DNA from: Stichopus chloronotus
Taxonomy: Eukaryota; Echinodermata; Holothuroidea; Aspidochirotida; Stichopodidae
Length of the DNA: 64,000 bases
Assembly (NCBI GenBank): GCA_021234535.1
Contig: CM037836.1
Location: forward strand, 32,919,921-32,983,920
Reading direction: 5' to 3'
Each line of letters begins with the position of its first letter. Position 1 is the first letter of the stretch. Shown one piece after another: positions 12,403-23,744 of the stretch. The position numbers and the translations under genes are program-made. The notes below the pieces were generated by a model. It was not told the origin of the DNA and did not search any database. It saw only the letters and a list, made by a program, of their open reading frames with translations.

Positions 12403-14084
12403 TTTGATGCTCGTTGTGCAGTCTCAGGGAGCATTCTATATTTTGTTAGTGTCTTTTCTCCCACTGCCTTTATTGCCTTTGTACACAGTTCTCTAAGGTT
12501 CCTCGCCTCTATCCTCGTCCCTCTCTGCTTTTCCTGGACAGATGAATTTGTCTCATGGGGGAAAAAAGTAATTTATCATAAAACCTGTCCTCTTCGTTGC
12601 CTCTATGTGTGGACTTACATTTTTATATGTTCGTTCATACTCTTATAGAAGAAAATTTACATCACCAACGATTATTTAAAAAAAAAAAAAAAATCGGCCA
12701 ATCAGTGCCTGTGTTGTGGAAAATATGAGATTATCACAAGGACTCACATAGTCTTTTTGTTTCTTTTTATTTTGTCAGGGAAAGAAAGGCGCGCGCTTTG
12801 CTTGCCGAACTTGTTTTAATTGCACAGGCGACAATCTATGACACACAACAGGTGATGAAAAAAGAAAAAGATGGAAGGAAAACGAATGCTCCAATAAAAG
12901 TGAGGAAGGAAAAACAAAACTAACACAACCAGAATCAAATAGAGACGAAAGACATAGAACCCTATGAACTGAGTTGGTGACGCGGAAATTACATTATCCA
13001 ATTTAATACACCGGTATCCATCAATTCACACACTATCAGAAGTTAAATTCAGACATCCAGTATGAATGGAAAGTTATGTTTAAAGTCTCACGTTCGTTCC
13101 AAGAATTTTACAAGTATGGGCAAAAAAAAAAAAAAAAATGGGGATACAGCATCAATTTTATAACCTTCGGCACGGACTTAAACAAACAAGTTGACGTCAG
13201 TCAGCTTTTCATTGTAAACTGTTGAAGATAGTCGGAATATCTCCATCACCAATGGATATTCTAAGGCGGAAGCAAAACAGAAGAACAGCTATGAAATCTT
13301 ATAGGCCTCCTGGGGAAAATTCCTATTGTGCGATTATTTCTTTCGATTGCTTTGCAACCAGTATATTTTTTTAATTTGCCGTTCTGTTCTTTCTTTCTTT
13401 CTTGCACTTCCTGTCAATGCTATACTTCTCTTTTCACTCTAAAGTGCAATCTATCACGTGTACAAATTACATGCTTATTACCTAGATGTAATCAGAGAGA
13501 CTGTTCTACTTTTTCTCTGAGGATGTAATTTTTTTTACATTTCCTGATTTATTATTCAAATTTAAAGCGATTTTATTATTTTCAGTGAGTCACACATGGC
13601 ATTTCGGCATACATTTCTTGAACACCATCAAAATAGTTAACATTTTCTTCCATCCTTTTCCACTGGGTACCAACATTTGAATAACCAGTGCCCTATATAC
13701 ACGATGCATGAATACACTTAATTAACAACTCGAAAATTCCGCCGCCAAGGACATTTCCGTCAATCATTATGGGTGAGCAACTTTAACTAAATCCATAAAA
13801 CTACGTACAGAAAGTTTTGCACAGAAACGTCACAGCTTTGCGTTCCACAATCTCAGACATAACTGATAATCTTTGTTCGCAATGACAAACAATGAACATT
13901 TTATGTCACATGAATCGATCGAGGGTTATTCTCATAAAAACAAAACAAAAAATCGGTTGAGAAATATGGAAACACGCATGATACCAGCAACTAAAGATAA
14001 TGTCAAGAATATACCTACGAGACGTGACATCCCTTAAACACATGTTCTGTGAAACTTTGGTTACCTCACCCAATGTTTCTGCCT
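12403..14084. other. Upstream flank of receptor exon copy 2; nothing defined
   Basis: This should include the promoter and 5' UTR of the exon ending at 12402 (minus strand). It does not align clearly with the flank shared by copies 3 and 4. A- and T-runs occur at 12676-12692 and 13122-13137. No other feature is supported. Confidence 0.35.
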
Positions 14085-15070
14085 CTTTCTCATTCTCGTT
14101 TAGTCAGTCTATCGTTTTTCTCTGATTTAGTCAGTCTGTTGCTTCTTTCTCTTTTGGCCAGTATATTTTTTCCTTATCTTTTAGTCAGTCTTTTGTTTCG
14201 TTCTGTTTCAGTCTACTGTTTCTTTCTATTTAAGTCGGTCTATTGTTTCTTTCTGTTTTGGTCGGTCTATCGTCTTTTTTTCTGTTTTAGTCGGTCTATT
14301 GTTCCTATTTGTTTTAGCAAGTCTATTGTTACGATTAAGTCAGTCTGTTGCTTCTTTATCCTTGCGTCAGTCTTCTTTTCTTTCTGTTTCAGTCTACTGT
14401 TTCTTTCTGTTTCAATCGGTCTATCGTTTCTATCTATATTAGTAAGTCTATTGTTTCTTTTTATTTAATTGAATTTATTGTTTTCCTCTCTTTTAATCAG
14501 TCTATTGGTTTTCTCTTTATGAGTCAGTCTTTACTTTCTTTTTGTTGTAGTCAGTCTATTGTTTCCTTCTGCTTTAGTCAAACTTTGTTTCTGTTTCAGC
14601 CAATGTAATACTTCTGTCTGTTTGATGAATCTATCTATCTTTCTATTTTGAGTTAATCCATTGTTTCCTTTAGTTTTAGTCGGTACATTGTCTCTTTCTT
14701 TTCTAGTCAATCTACTACTTTTTCTGTTTTAGTAACTCTATTGTTTCATTTTTTTTCTAGTCAGTCTATTATTTGTCATCTCTTTTAGTTAGTCTGTTGT
14801 TTCTTTTTCTATAAGTTTGCCGATTGTTTTTGTTTTCCTTTTCCCTTTGTTTGATTCGTCCTAATTCACCCAATTTTTTATTTCTTCCTTTTTATCTCTT
14901 CTCTTTTTTACTTTAGTCAGTCTATTTGTGTCTATTTTAGTCTATTGTTCTCTTCTGTTTTTGTCAGTCGATTGGCTTCATCCTATTTTACCCAGTGTAA
15001 TGTTTTTATCTGTTTAAGTCAATTTATTATTTATTTCTCTTTTAGTCAGTCTACTATTTTCCTTTTGTTT
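14085..15070 (+). repeat. Degenerate minisatellite, unit about 26-29 bases (TTAGTCAGTCTATTG...)
   Basis: About 35 imperfect units, each a variant of TTAGTCAGTCTATTG followed by a T/C-rich tail (TTTCTTTCTGT). Units vary by substitution and length, suggesting an old array. The plus-strand frames at 14049-14468 and 14348-14608 are translations of this repeat (SLLFLSVSI-type) and are not genes. A shorter relative lies at 17741-18062, at the equivalent place in the next duplication unit. Confidence 0.9.
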
Positions 15071-16208
15071 AACTCAGAAAATGAGGTTACTGTGACGATT
15101 TTGTTTTATCTTCAGAATGTAGCACATCGCGTCGTGTATTAGATGACATGGACTAAGTAATTGAGTAGGTGTGATTTAACCTCAGCATGTTTCAATAGGG
15201 TATATAACAAACATTTTTTGTAAATTCATGTGCAATGTTCTTTTCTTGCAGGTGAAAGACGCTGTAGTCAAACAACTTCAGTAGGCTACTTAATTCCTTA
15301 GGCTTTTTTAGGTGAAAATGAACTGCTTTAATAAGCCTACTTTAATAAAACAATTTGTAGTTGTATATTTTTATACATAACTGAAGTAATATAATATTTA
15401 TTTTTATTTATGACTTTTTTATATATGACTGAGTTAAACATGGCATCACTGTTATATTCTATTGTCTCTTAAGGACAATTGTAATGATTACGGTTTAGTT
15501 AAGATACTTAAAAAAGAACAAAATGACAATAGCTTAAACTAAATGAAGGGATGATAAATTGACCTGTTTGTGTTGGGAACATTTGGCAACACAATCATTA
15601 TCAAAAATCAACTTTTGTGAATTTCTTGATGAAAACGAGCCGTTGTTTTCTGGGGCGTTAGCAAGATTTAAATCGAAGGCATGACTTGGACTTGTCTTTC
15701 TAACTCAAACCCAACGGGAGGGGTTCGCATTCACTGATGGTGGGGTTCACTGGCAAGTCATTGGCAGGGTCCAAGGTGAAGTACCCTTGCAGATGATCCC
15801 GGAATCTCTTTATTGCTTTGGCCTTGATGTTTTAAATGAGTTCAAACGTCAAGTGTGATCTCAAAATTTTTGGAGACTTTTTGTCTAACGATAATGATTT
15901 CAGGCCCGTATGCTACTTTTTCAGTATGGAGGGGGGGGGGGTTCGATCGCACCACAAGTGGCACATTTTACCGGACAATTATGGCCAACAAATTAAAACT
16001 CATTACATATGTTGCTAAGGTAGGCCTTGTATCATAGGATGAGCGGAACTCCAGATCTTGAAGGCGGGGGAGGGGTCGTCCGAACCCCCTGAACCCCGCC
16101 CCCTGGATACGTTCCTAGGTTTGTTGCTGAAGCAAAGCCACGAAAACCATTAAAGCCACTGAAAACTTTTACCTGCATAAAAGTCCTATTAAATACACTA
16201 TTACTTAC
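15071..16208. repeat. Spacer of tandem duplication unit, related to 19.65-20.89 kb
   Basis: Landmarks occur in the same order as in 19655-20890: CTCAGAAAATGAGGTTACTGTGAC, TACTTAATTCCTTAGG, GTTAAACATGGCATCACTGTTATATTC, AAATGAAGGGATGATAAATTG and GGCAGGGTCCAAGG. The two are diverged but clearly homologous. No receptor exon is visible in this spacer, although it lies downstream of copy 3. The minus strand carries only short frames. Confidence 0.7.
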
Positions 16209-16857
16209 TTCGAAATGTGTCTTGAGCTTCTTGTAGAGTCCCGGTTATATTTTGTTCTTCATCCAGTAAGAAGGGATGAGCGATAATACCTGCTTGGTTT
16301 AACACTCCTTGCACGGCGTCAGATATCAAGGTAAACACTCCTGGTAGGTGCAACACACCACATAGGTCCCAACCGTAGGTTTCAAGTAGCCTGACGATGA
16401 ACCAGCCTATAGCTTCTGAGCGCATAGACGTGCGCGTTAAAGTCTTGAAACGTGAGCGGTCCTCCAACTCCGCCCCTATAGAAGCTCCAGTAATAATCGG
16501 GATGTTCCAGTGAGCAACCAAATCACCTATGCCGTACAATTCTAGGCTGTTCGGATGTCCCAAAACCACATCAATGTCATAATCCCTCACTAAATCGGCG
16601 ACCAGTCCAACACCAATACGCGGCCCATCACGGACGGTCTCCCTTAAGAACTTCGTAAACGTAAAGTTTAAAAGCTCGCCCCTCTCGACTTTCTCGGTCA
16701 CAGTGTTGAACGCAATATCAATCGCGGGCTCGAATTGTGAAACGTCCAACAAAGTGCCGAATTCGTCCAGAAGTACAGCTATGCGTATTTCTGTACCTGC
16801 ACCGACTGTATCGGCAATAATACACATGAAAAGGAAACATTGACTAATCACATTCAT
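16209..16857 (-). CDS. ANF-receptor (receptor guanylate cyclase/NPR-like) first exon, copy 3
   Basis: Encodes 216 residues from the ATG at 16857: signal peptide (MNVISQCFLFMCIIADTVGA), then TEIRIAVLLDEFG and the rest of the N-terminal lobe of an ANF-receptor-type extracellular domain, with GPRIGVGLVADLVRDYDI, VLGHPNSLELYGIGDLV, WNIPIITGAS, FKTLTRTSMRSEAIGW and ETYGWDLC. It ends ...CGA A|GTAAGT, a phase 1 donor identical in place to copies 2 and 4. NFT near residue 64 is a candidate glycosylation site. It differs from copy 4 at 17 residues by my count, but 16639-16842 is identical base for base to 21325-21528, and 16371-16485 to its counterpart, so changes are confined to patches. No downstream exon is seen before the next unit begins. 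Family membership is firm; the rest of the protein is unknown. Confidence 0.88.
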
Positions 16858-17740
16858 GGTGAGAAGTACTTTTTTTCTTCACGAGAATGAAGTTTTGTCT
16901 CTCATACGGTTGCCAATGTGATTTCCCCAAGCTGTTAAGTTTTTCTCGTAGCGCGTCACACCTGATGTATTGCCAGCATGGACTGAATCTCCAGAGATAT
17001 ATTTTTTTTTTGCTATTTCTATTGTCTGTCTATTAACACATTGAAAGGGTTACCTGACAATTTTTTTTTTCTTTTTTTAATGGCTTTTTCATAAGCTCAA
17101 CATTGGTCACCTTTGATGATGTTTCCACCAATCAGAGGTTACCTTGCCATTTTGAACTAGCTCACGGGAGTACATATTGATTTTTTATTCTCATCGTCTA
17201 TTCTTGCTCTTATCACTACTAGCGTTTCTTCTGTTGTATAATATCAGTTTATCTTTTCTTTCTGTGAATTTGTTGATGCTATCTAAACCGGAATCATGAA
17301 GCTATCCTGAAATGGAGGAGTATCTTCGGTACGCGATAAATGTTAAGTCTGTTTGAAATGTAGTAACATTACTACCTTTTTTAAGAACATTTCAAAATTT
17401 ATGTCTTTTTTTTAATAAGACATGTTACAAATATTTGTTCAATTCGAGACATTTAATCACCCAATTATTTAGTTAATTGTAGTTTTGGAAAAGTTTCAAG
17501 TTTTTGCTTGTCCGTCTTTTTCGCTGAAATTTTATTGTGTAATCTACTTCTCGTTGCTATTTTTTTTTTGTCGTATGGGTGTTTGAAACGTGGGCGTTTG
17601 ATCTCGATGGCCACTTTTACCAAAGACCGGATGGACAGAAACGACTGGTCTTAATGAAATAATGATATGTGGCAAAAGATTCCAATTACTGGTGTAGAGC
17701 CTGTGTGATGGGGTTTGTGATCACAGCACAAACGTACCTT
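16858..17740. repeat. Upstream flank of receptor exon copy 3, duplicated upstream of copy 4
   Basis: Related to 21544-22520. Shared blocks include ATAAGCTCAACATTGGTCACC with CCACCAATCAGAGGTTA about 225-310 bases upstream of the start codon, and GTTTGAAACGTGG further upstream. These blocks would fall in the promoter or 5' UTR of the minus-strand exon. Conservation may only reflect recent duplication, so no promoter element is claimed. Confidence 0.6.
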
Positions 17741-18062
17741 CTGTTTCAACTAGTCTGTTGTTGTTGTTGTTATTGTTTTCTCCACTCTATTGTGTCTCTC
17801 TGTTTAGTCAGTCTATTTATTTCTTCATCCCCTTTTTTATTTTTTTATTCCCGTTAGTCTACTGGTTTCTGTCTATTTTATCTAGTAAAATGTTTTCCTG
17901 TGTTTAAACCGATCTATTGTTCCTTTCTCTTTCAGTTAATCTACTGTTTGTTCTTTATTATTGTAGTGAGTTTATTGTTTCATTCTTCTTTGATTCTGGT
18001 TTCCTCACCTTCTGTCTCCATTCCATTGTTTCTTTTTTTTATATACTGCATTTCTTATTCTT
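17741..18062 (+). repeat. Minisatellite remnant, same family as 14.09-15.07 kb
   Basis: Imperfect units such as TTTAGTCAGTCTATTTATTTC, shorter and more decayed than the array at 14085-15070, placed at the equivalent point of the tandem duplication unit. The frames at 17669-17857 and 17900-18244 run through it and are not supported as genes. Confidence 0.75.
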
Positions 18063-19489
18063 TTCTTCCTACCTGGCGTACGCGAATCCACAATAGTTTG
18101 TACGTATCATATATGCAAGAGTGGACAACTTTTCAACCAACAGGCCACATTGTCAATTTCGAACTGCCTAAATTGCAACACAAGTTGCACTTCTGTCCTC
18201 TATCATCCTCCTCTTTGTGCCAGCTCTCCAGTGGTATGGAATGAAGCAAGGTTTTGCAAACGGAGGCTTAAAAGTTTTTTTTTTTTTGAGGTGGATTGGT
18301 AGGTCAGTAGGAGGGATACAAATAAATGAAGGTTCGAAGGATCGGTATAGGTCCTTCTGCTTTACTGAATCTTTTTAGCAAGGCAATCTTTCATTGCAAA
18401 TGTTGGAGTCAAAAGCAAGGCATTTACTTATCTTGTTTAATGTGATTAATAAATCCTTATTGAAATACACATGTTTAATTGTCTCATCGTCCTATAGGGG
18501 CAAGATGAGATATTGTAGTCACTTGGCTAGTGGAGCTATATATTGTACTGTGCACCCATGGGAGAATGGTTGCACGCTTGGAGTGGATGAGTAGCGACAC
18601 CCCAGGGGTACCCCATGGTAGAGTGACTGTATTTTACTGTAATGATAAATCCAGTGAATTTTGCTGAGTTTTTAGAAAAAAAGCCAATTTTGCCCCAGAA
18701 TTTGTATTTCCACCATATCTTGAGAGCTAATGAAGCATTATACTCAAAATTTTGCAAGGCCGTTCCTATGAACACAATAATGAAGATACAGTATATTACT
18801 CTTATAGTAAAGTGGTGAAATTGTATGATTGTTTGGTAACAAACTTAGAGCCAGCATCTGGGTCAATAGACACCACATTTTTAAATCTAGCCAAACCATC
18901 TTTTGCAGAACTGGCACCTGTGGATAAGGTCTTTTATGAGAACATTATTTTTACGTCAAACAATAATTTTAGCAGAACCAGGTCCTTCACAGGTAAATAG
19001 GAGACTTATGTGCAAATACCCATAGAGGGATGCTCGTATATTCTGCCCCTAACTCTAACCACTTAGCCTAACCTACATGGAATAACCCAATGTTATAATT
19101 GTGTTATGTAGCGTAATATGCACAGATACTTTTAAGCCATTAGTTATCGTTACCTGAGCCTAGTAGCACCAGGCTATAACCTTAAGTTTGCTACCTTACA
19201 GTAGATATCAGTATTGAGATGCTTACCACCATGTTATGCTTGAAGAATGTTTGCCACTCATTTACCACCAGTTCCCTGAACTAGGTCTCTGTGAGATGTG
19301 GTTGCTGTAAACTATTACAAATCCCTGTGTGCATGCCCTGTATTAAAATCAATGCATGTTGGCGATGAGATACGCAACTCCTTGGATTGCCCTCTTGTTT
19401 GTTTTTTAACCACTACGTTATGCAAAGATAAATATCTTAATTTTCCTCCTTTATTTATTTTTTCTTATTCTTTTCAAGTTTTATGTCTG
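18063..19489. other. Mostly unassigned; short relative of 19.97-20.05 kb at 18345-18425
   Basis: At 18345-18425 a block (GGTCCTTCTGCTTTACTGAATC ... GGAGTCAAAAGCAAGGC, about 75 bases) matches 19968-20045 with substitutions. A plus-strand frame at 18752-19000 encodes about 80 residues with no recognised domain. Nothing else is supported. Confidence 0.4.
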
Positions 19490-19578
19490 TTCAAAAAGCG
19501 ATGAGGGGGGAGGGGGAACGCATGACACCTCTTCGTGGGACTCATATGGGCGACGGGGCTCAGGTTGGCCACCCCTGA
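19490..19578 (-). mobile_element. Possible hAT-type transposon terminus
   Basis: The sequence ends GGTTGGCCACCCCTG at about 19563-19577. Read on the minus strand this starts CAGGGGTGGCCAACC, which resembles the terminal inverted repeat of many hAT-superfamily elements. G-rich sequence precedes it, as is common in these elements. The opposite terminus and an 8-base target duplication were not found, so only one end is proposed. Confidence 0.35.
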
Positions 19579-20894
19579 CTAACTGGTATCACTATGTAGG
19601 CAGCTCAAAATTGCCTCTGTTGTTCCAGTAGCGTGAGATACCGTTCCTTTTAACCCAGAAAATCATGTTCATGTGACAATATTGCTTTGTCTTAAAATTT
19701 AAGAATTCGTGGTTGCACCCATAATCTCAAGTTGTTTACGACACCCGAGAGTGTTAGTTGGTATGGACTCTCGAGCTGATATGTGATTTAACTGGTGTAT
19801 ACCCCAAGATAGCAATGGCAAGTAGGATGTAGATACATTTTTTTAAAGCACATGTCTGTTCTTCGATTTTGACAGAGAGGACGGTCCCGTCAACTCACTT
19901 GAGTGCTTAATTCTTTGGATTTTCGTGAAGAGAGAATCAACGGTGCATGGAGTGCTCTCATGGGTCCTTTGGCTTTACTTAATCTTTTTAGCCAGACCAT
20001 CTTTCATCGTAGATGGTGGAGTCAAAAGCACGACAAAACAAAAACTGACAACGAATAAAGATTACAATAAATAAGGAAGACAAAAAAATAAATAAAATCA
20101 TTATTTGTTGTTGCTGCCCTTAAATGACTTTCAACCACGTGACAATTTATATATGACCGACGTAAATATGGCATCACTACTATATTCTTTCGTATCTTGT
20201 GGACGACTTTTCTGACAACGTCGTAGCTCAGATATTAATAAAACAAAAATGAAAACAGTGAGGAGAACTTACCTAAATGAAGGAATGATAAATTGCAAAA
20301 ATTGTTATAAAATTTTTTGACATGGCAATCAGTTTTAAAATGAAACTTATGTGAATTTCGTTCTGAAAACTTGGTGCTGTTACTTGTGGCTTTGGCAGAC
20401 AGGATTTTACCGGACTGGTCTTTCTAAAGTTGAGGGCATCGGAGGTGGGGCCCCTCACTGGCGAGGTCTTCTGATAAGACACTGGCAGGGCCCAAGACGA
20501 ATAATCAGACGAATGATCATGAAAATCGTTTGGGAGAGTTTCTTACGCTTTTTTAAGAATTTCAGGTCAATCCTATTTTTTTTTTTTGAGAATACGATAT
20601 GAACAAGAATGGTTTGTTGCAAAAGCTAAGAAAGAAACGATTTCCGAAGGAAATCAACATCCATGTAAGACATTTCTGTGATGTCGTTTAATACATCCAC
20701 TTACAATGAGACCCATGGCAAATGATGGCAACGTCATATCACCGTTTAATGTTACCATTAATAGAAAGTAATGTTAAGTTATTTTTAACTTGAATTACTA
20801 AACTTTCACACTAACATCACTGGCAAGTTGTATCTAGATTCTTATAAACATATAGAGGAATGACTATGACTAAAATGAATACACTATTACTTAC

Positions 20895-21543
20895 TTCGAA
20901 ATGTGTCTTGAGCTTCTTGTAGAGGTCTCGTTACATTTTGTTCTACATCCAGTAAGAAGGGATGAACGATAATACCTGCTTGGTTTAACACTCCTTGCAC
21001 GGCGTCAGATATCAAGGTAAACACTCCTGGTACGTACAATACACTGCATAGGTCCCAACCGTAGGTTTCAAGTAGCCTGACGATGAACCAGCCTATAGCT
21101 TCTGAGCGCATAGACGTGCGCGTTAAAGTCTTGAAACGTGAGCGGTCCTCCAACTCCGCCCCTATAGAAGCCCCGGTAACAGTCGGGATGTTCCAGTAAG
21201 AAACCAAATCACCTATGCCGTACAATTCTAGGCTTTTCGGATGTCCCAACACCACGTGTATGTCGTAGTCCCTCACTAAATCGGCGACCAGTCCAACGCC
21301 TATACGTGGCCCACCAAGAACTGTCTCCCTTAAGAACTTCGTAAACGTAAAGTTTAAAAGCTCGCCCCTCTCGACTTTCTCGGTCACAGTGTTGAACGCA
21401 ATATCAATCGCGGGCTCGAATTGTGAAACGTCCAACAAAGTGCCGAATTCGTCCAGAAGTACAGCTATGCGTATTTCTGTACCTGCACCGACTGTATCGG
21501 CAATAATACACATGAAAAGGAAACATTGTCTTATCACATTCAT
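20895..21543 (-). CDS. ANF-receptor (receptor guanylate cyclase/NPR-like) first exon, copy 4
   Basis: Encodes 216 residues from the ATG at 21543; the open frame extends further upstream, but this start matches the start context of copy 3 (MNVI...). Signal peptide MNVIRQCFLFMCIIADTVGA, then the same ligand-binding half-domain as copy 3. Changes include GGP for DGP, IHV for IDV, HPKS for HPNS, VSYW for VAHW, PTVTG for PIITG and SVLYVPG for GVLHLPG. In the PBP1 fold the segments after VLGHP and NIP lie near the cleft, so these could affect ligand choice (inference). It ends at the GTAAGT donor (20894-20889 on the minus strand), phase 1. No later receptor exon is visible between here and copy 3. 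It is duplicated in mirror form at 29688-30336. Confidence 0.88.
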
Positions 21544-22520
21544 GGTGAGAAGGTTTGTTTTTGTCACGAGAAACTCGGCAGAATGAAATGTTTTTCGAAT
21601 ATGGTCGATGATGTGACTTCCTAAGTTTAAGCAGGGAGACTCTAGCACCTCCCTGGTTTAAGTTCCCTCTATGTAGGTCGTCATACCTGATTAGGTGTAC
21701 TGTCAACTGTAACATTGCATCGCAACATATTTATGTGTGGAATGAAAAGTGTTACATCGCAATTTTTCTTTATTGCATTCCTAATAAGCTTAACATTGGT
21801 CACCTTTCATAACGCCTCCACCAGTCAGAGGTTATGTTGGAAGTCTTAACTAGTGCACTGATGCAATTTTGCTACTTTTCACCAAGCGTTTTAAGAGATA
21901 AAGAAAAATAGGTTTAACAAACAAAACCTCATTAACACCATTACATATTTATCGTAAAACTCATCAACGGAATTGCATATTTTGTTAATCATTAATCGTC
22001 CTTGCTTCTCTTGTTGGCGTTTTTTTTTTCCTATTGTATTCCATCAGATATTTTTTATGTGAATTTGTTGAGTAAGTTAAGTGTGTATACTGGAGCTATG
22101 CTGGCATAAAGAAATGAAATCAGTGAAAGTGAATTTATCTGACATAAAATGACGTTAGTCCTTTTTTATAATAGTTTTTTTTTTAATAGTGCAAATGCCC
22201 TTCAAAAACACCTGATTTTCAAGGTGTGACGTTTATGAAATCTTTCCTTCGTTTCTTCCTTGTCCGTCTTCATTAGATGATTTCATAGCAGTATCTACTT
22301 CGTCAATATTTTGTCGTGTGGGCGTTTGAAACGTGGACTCTTGATCGTCGTGACCATTTCCCGAAGAAACTGGATGTGCAGCACGACTGGATGTAAAAGG
22401 AATGAGATGCGGTAATGTATAGTACCACCGGACTATGACACGTGGCAAAGCATCCCATTAGTGGTGTTATGCAGACTAGGGTGTCTTGACGGTGTATGTG
22501 AAGCCGTGTGTACCGTGATG
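21544..22520. repeat. Upstream flank of receptor exon copy 4, related to 16.86-17.74 kb
   Basis: Carries the same blocks as the flank of copy 3 (AAGCTTAACATTGGTCACC, CCACCAGTCAGAGGTTA, GTTTGAAACGTGGACTCTTG, GTGGCAAAGCATCC). Similarity ends near a C14 run at 22550-22563. A minus-strand frame at 22233-22448 (71 residues, polar) has no known domain. Confidence 0.6.
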
Positions 22521-22563
22521 GTAAGGTTTATGACGATCGTAATGACGTACCCCCCCCCCCCCC

Positions 22564-23598
22564 ACACACACACATACAAGAGAGATACAATAAAAAAAAA
22601 AACAGTTACTTAACATCCCACCAGAAAGACCCTCGAGGGCCCGTGGACAATTGCAAGGACGCTATGGGGCTCGGGAACTAATGGCATCACAAACCTATTG
22701 TCCTACAATTTTTGAGAATTTGTTTTGTCTATTGTCAACAATATTTGGTTGGGACCTTCATGCAATCTTCGGGACCCCTGGACATCGTCCACTCAGTCCA
22801 CCTGCTTTCTACACGTCTGCATGGGACAGTCGCCGTGATATTGCATCAAAGGAAAGTCCTCCAATAGATAGATCTATAGTTACATGGTATTTAATCGCAA
22901 CATACCTCAACTTGGTTTTAAGACCCCAACCACTTCCAACCTACGACTTTTTCTTTCCGTGTAGTGTATACCTAACTGGAATATAGAATGAGAACGACGA
23001 TGTACATAGAGGAGCCTGTTTATGACAGAAAAGTATTGAAAGATAAAATGTCTAAAGAAGCAAAAGCTGTTTCTGCAAGGCTTATTTACGATGTTTACGT
23101 TAGAGTTGTAACTGTTTGGTCTTTTGACTTTAAAGAGATGGGATGTGCAAACAATGATGGAAGAAAGTAACTCTTTGAGGTTTAGACTGAAGATAGACGT
23201 ACACAAACTAAAGTGGGCTTTCTTTTTTCTCTCCTTTTGCTTTGCGATTTCCTCTAAAATGGTGAAAGTTCGTCCCTGATTTCATATATTCTAATAGATG
23301 TTTAGGTCAAGAAGGTGTCCCTTTTGCCATTCAAGTCGTATATTTTGCGTACCCTCTATTTTGATAAGTTATATAAGTTCACGACCTGACAATGGTAAGT
23401 GTTTACATTAGCTTGAAAGATTCACGGGCCAAGTGAATCATATTACAATTTTTGGGATGATTGTTTTTCATCATTTTTTAATTCAACCGTATGATATTCG
23501 GTTTAAAAGTGGAGGGCAAAGAAGTGGAAAGACCTCTCGTCTGTTACAAGGACTTATCATCGGTTCTAGCTAGAGTGGGTCACTTCAACGATTTCATC
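22564..23598. other. Unassigned; short open frames without recognised domains
   Basis: Plus-strand frames at 22651-22986 (111 residues) and 22988-23170 (60 residues, charged, MRTTMYIEEPVYDRKVLKDK...) show no domain I can name. The second has coding-like composition but no start or splice evidence beyond the frame itself. Confidence 0.3.
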
Positions 23599-23692
23599 AT
23601 GAGACCTATGCAGATTTTGTTTGTTCTTTTGCTAATATTGGCCTCTTTAGCTTCGAAAAAAGCCAAGAAACCAAAAAAGAAAGGACCTCGAG
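23599..23692 (+). CDS. Candidate first exon of a secreted protein (signal peptide plus lysine-rich tail)
   Basis: From the ATG at 23599 the frame reads MRPMQILFVLLLILASLAS followed by KKAKKPKKKGPRG. The first part is a typical signal peptide (short basic start, leucine-rich core, small residues at the cleavage point). The next residues form a polybasic patch. The frame meets a possible donor, CTCGAG|GTACAC, at 23692/23693, which would end the exon in phase 1. Past it the frame becomes low-complexity (CFRFLLFPFFF), supporting an exon end here. The rest of the gene would lie to the right, where the assembly turns into the mirrored arm, so it is not visible. The family is not recognised, and a chance frame is possible. 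Confidence 0.35.
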
Positions 23693-23744
23693 GTACACTT
23701 TGCTTTCGTTTTCTTCTTTTTCCTTTTTTCTTTATTGTTTCATG

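Noticed and set aside
14049..14608. Long plus-strand frames rich in S, L, F and V
   Set aside because: They translate the minisatellite; residues follow the repeat unit in each frame.
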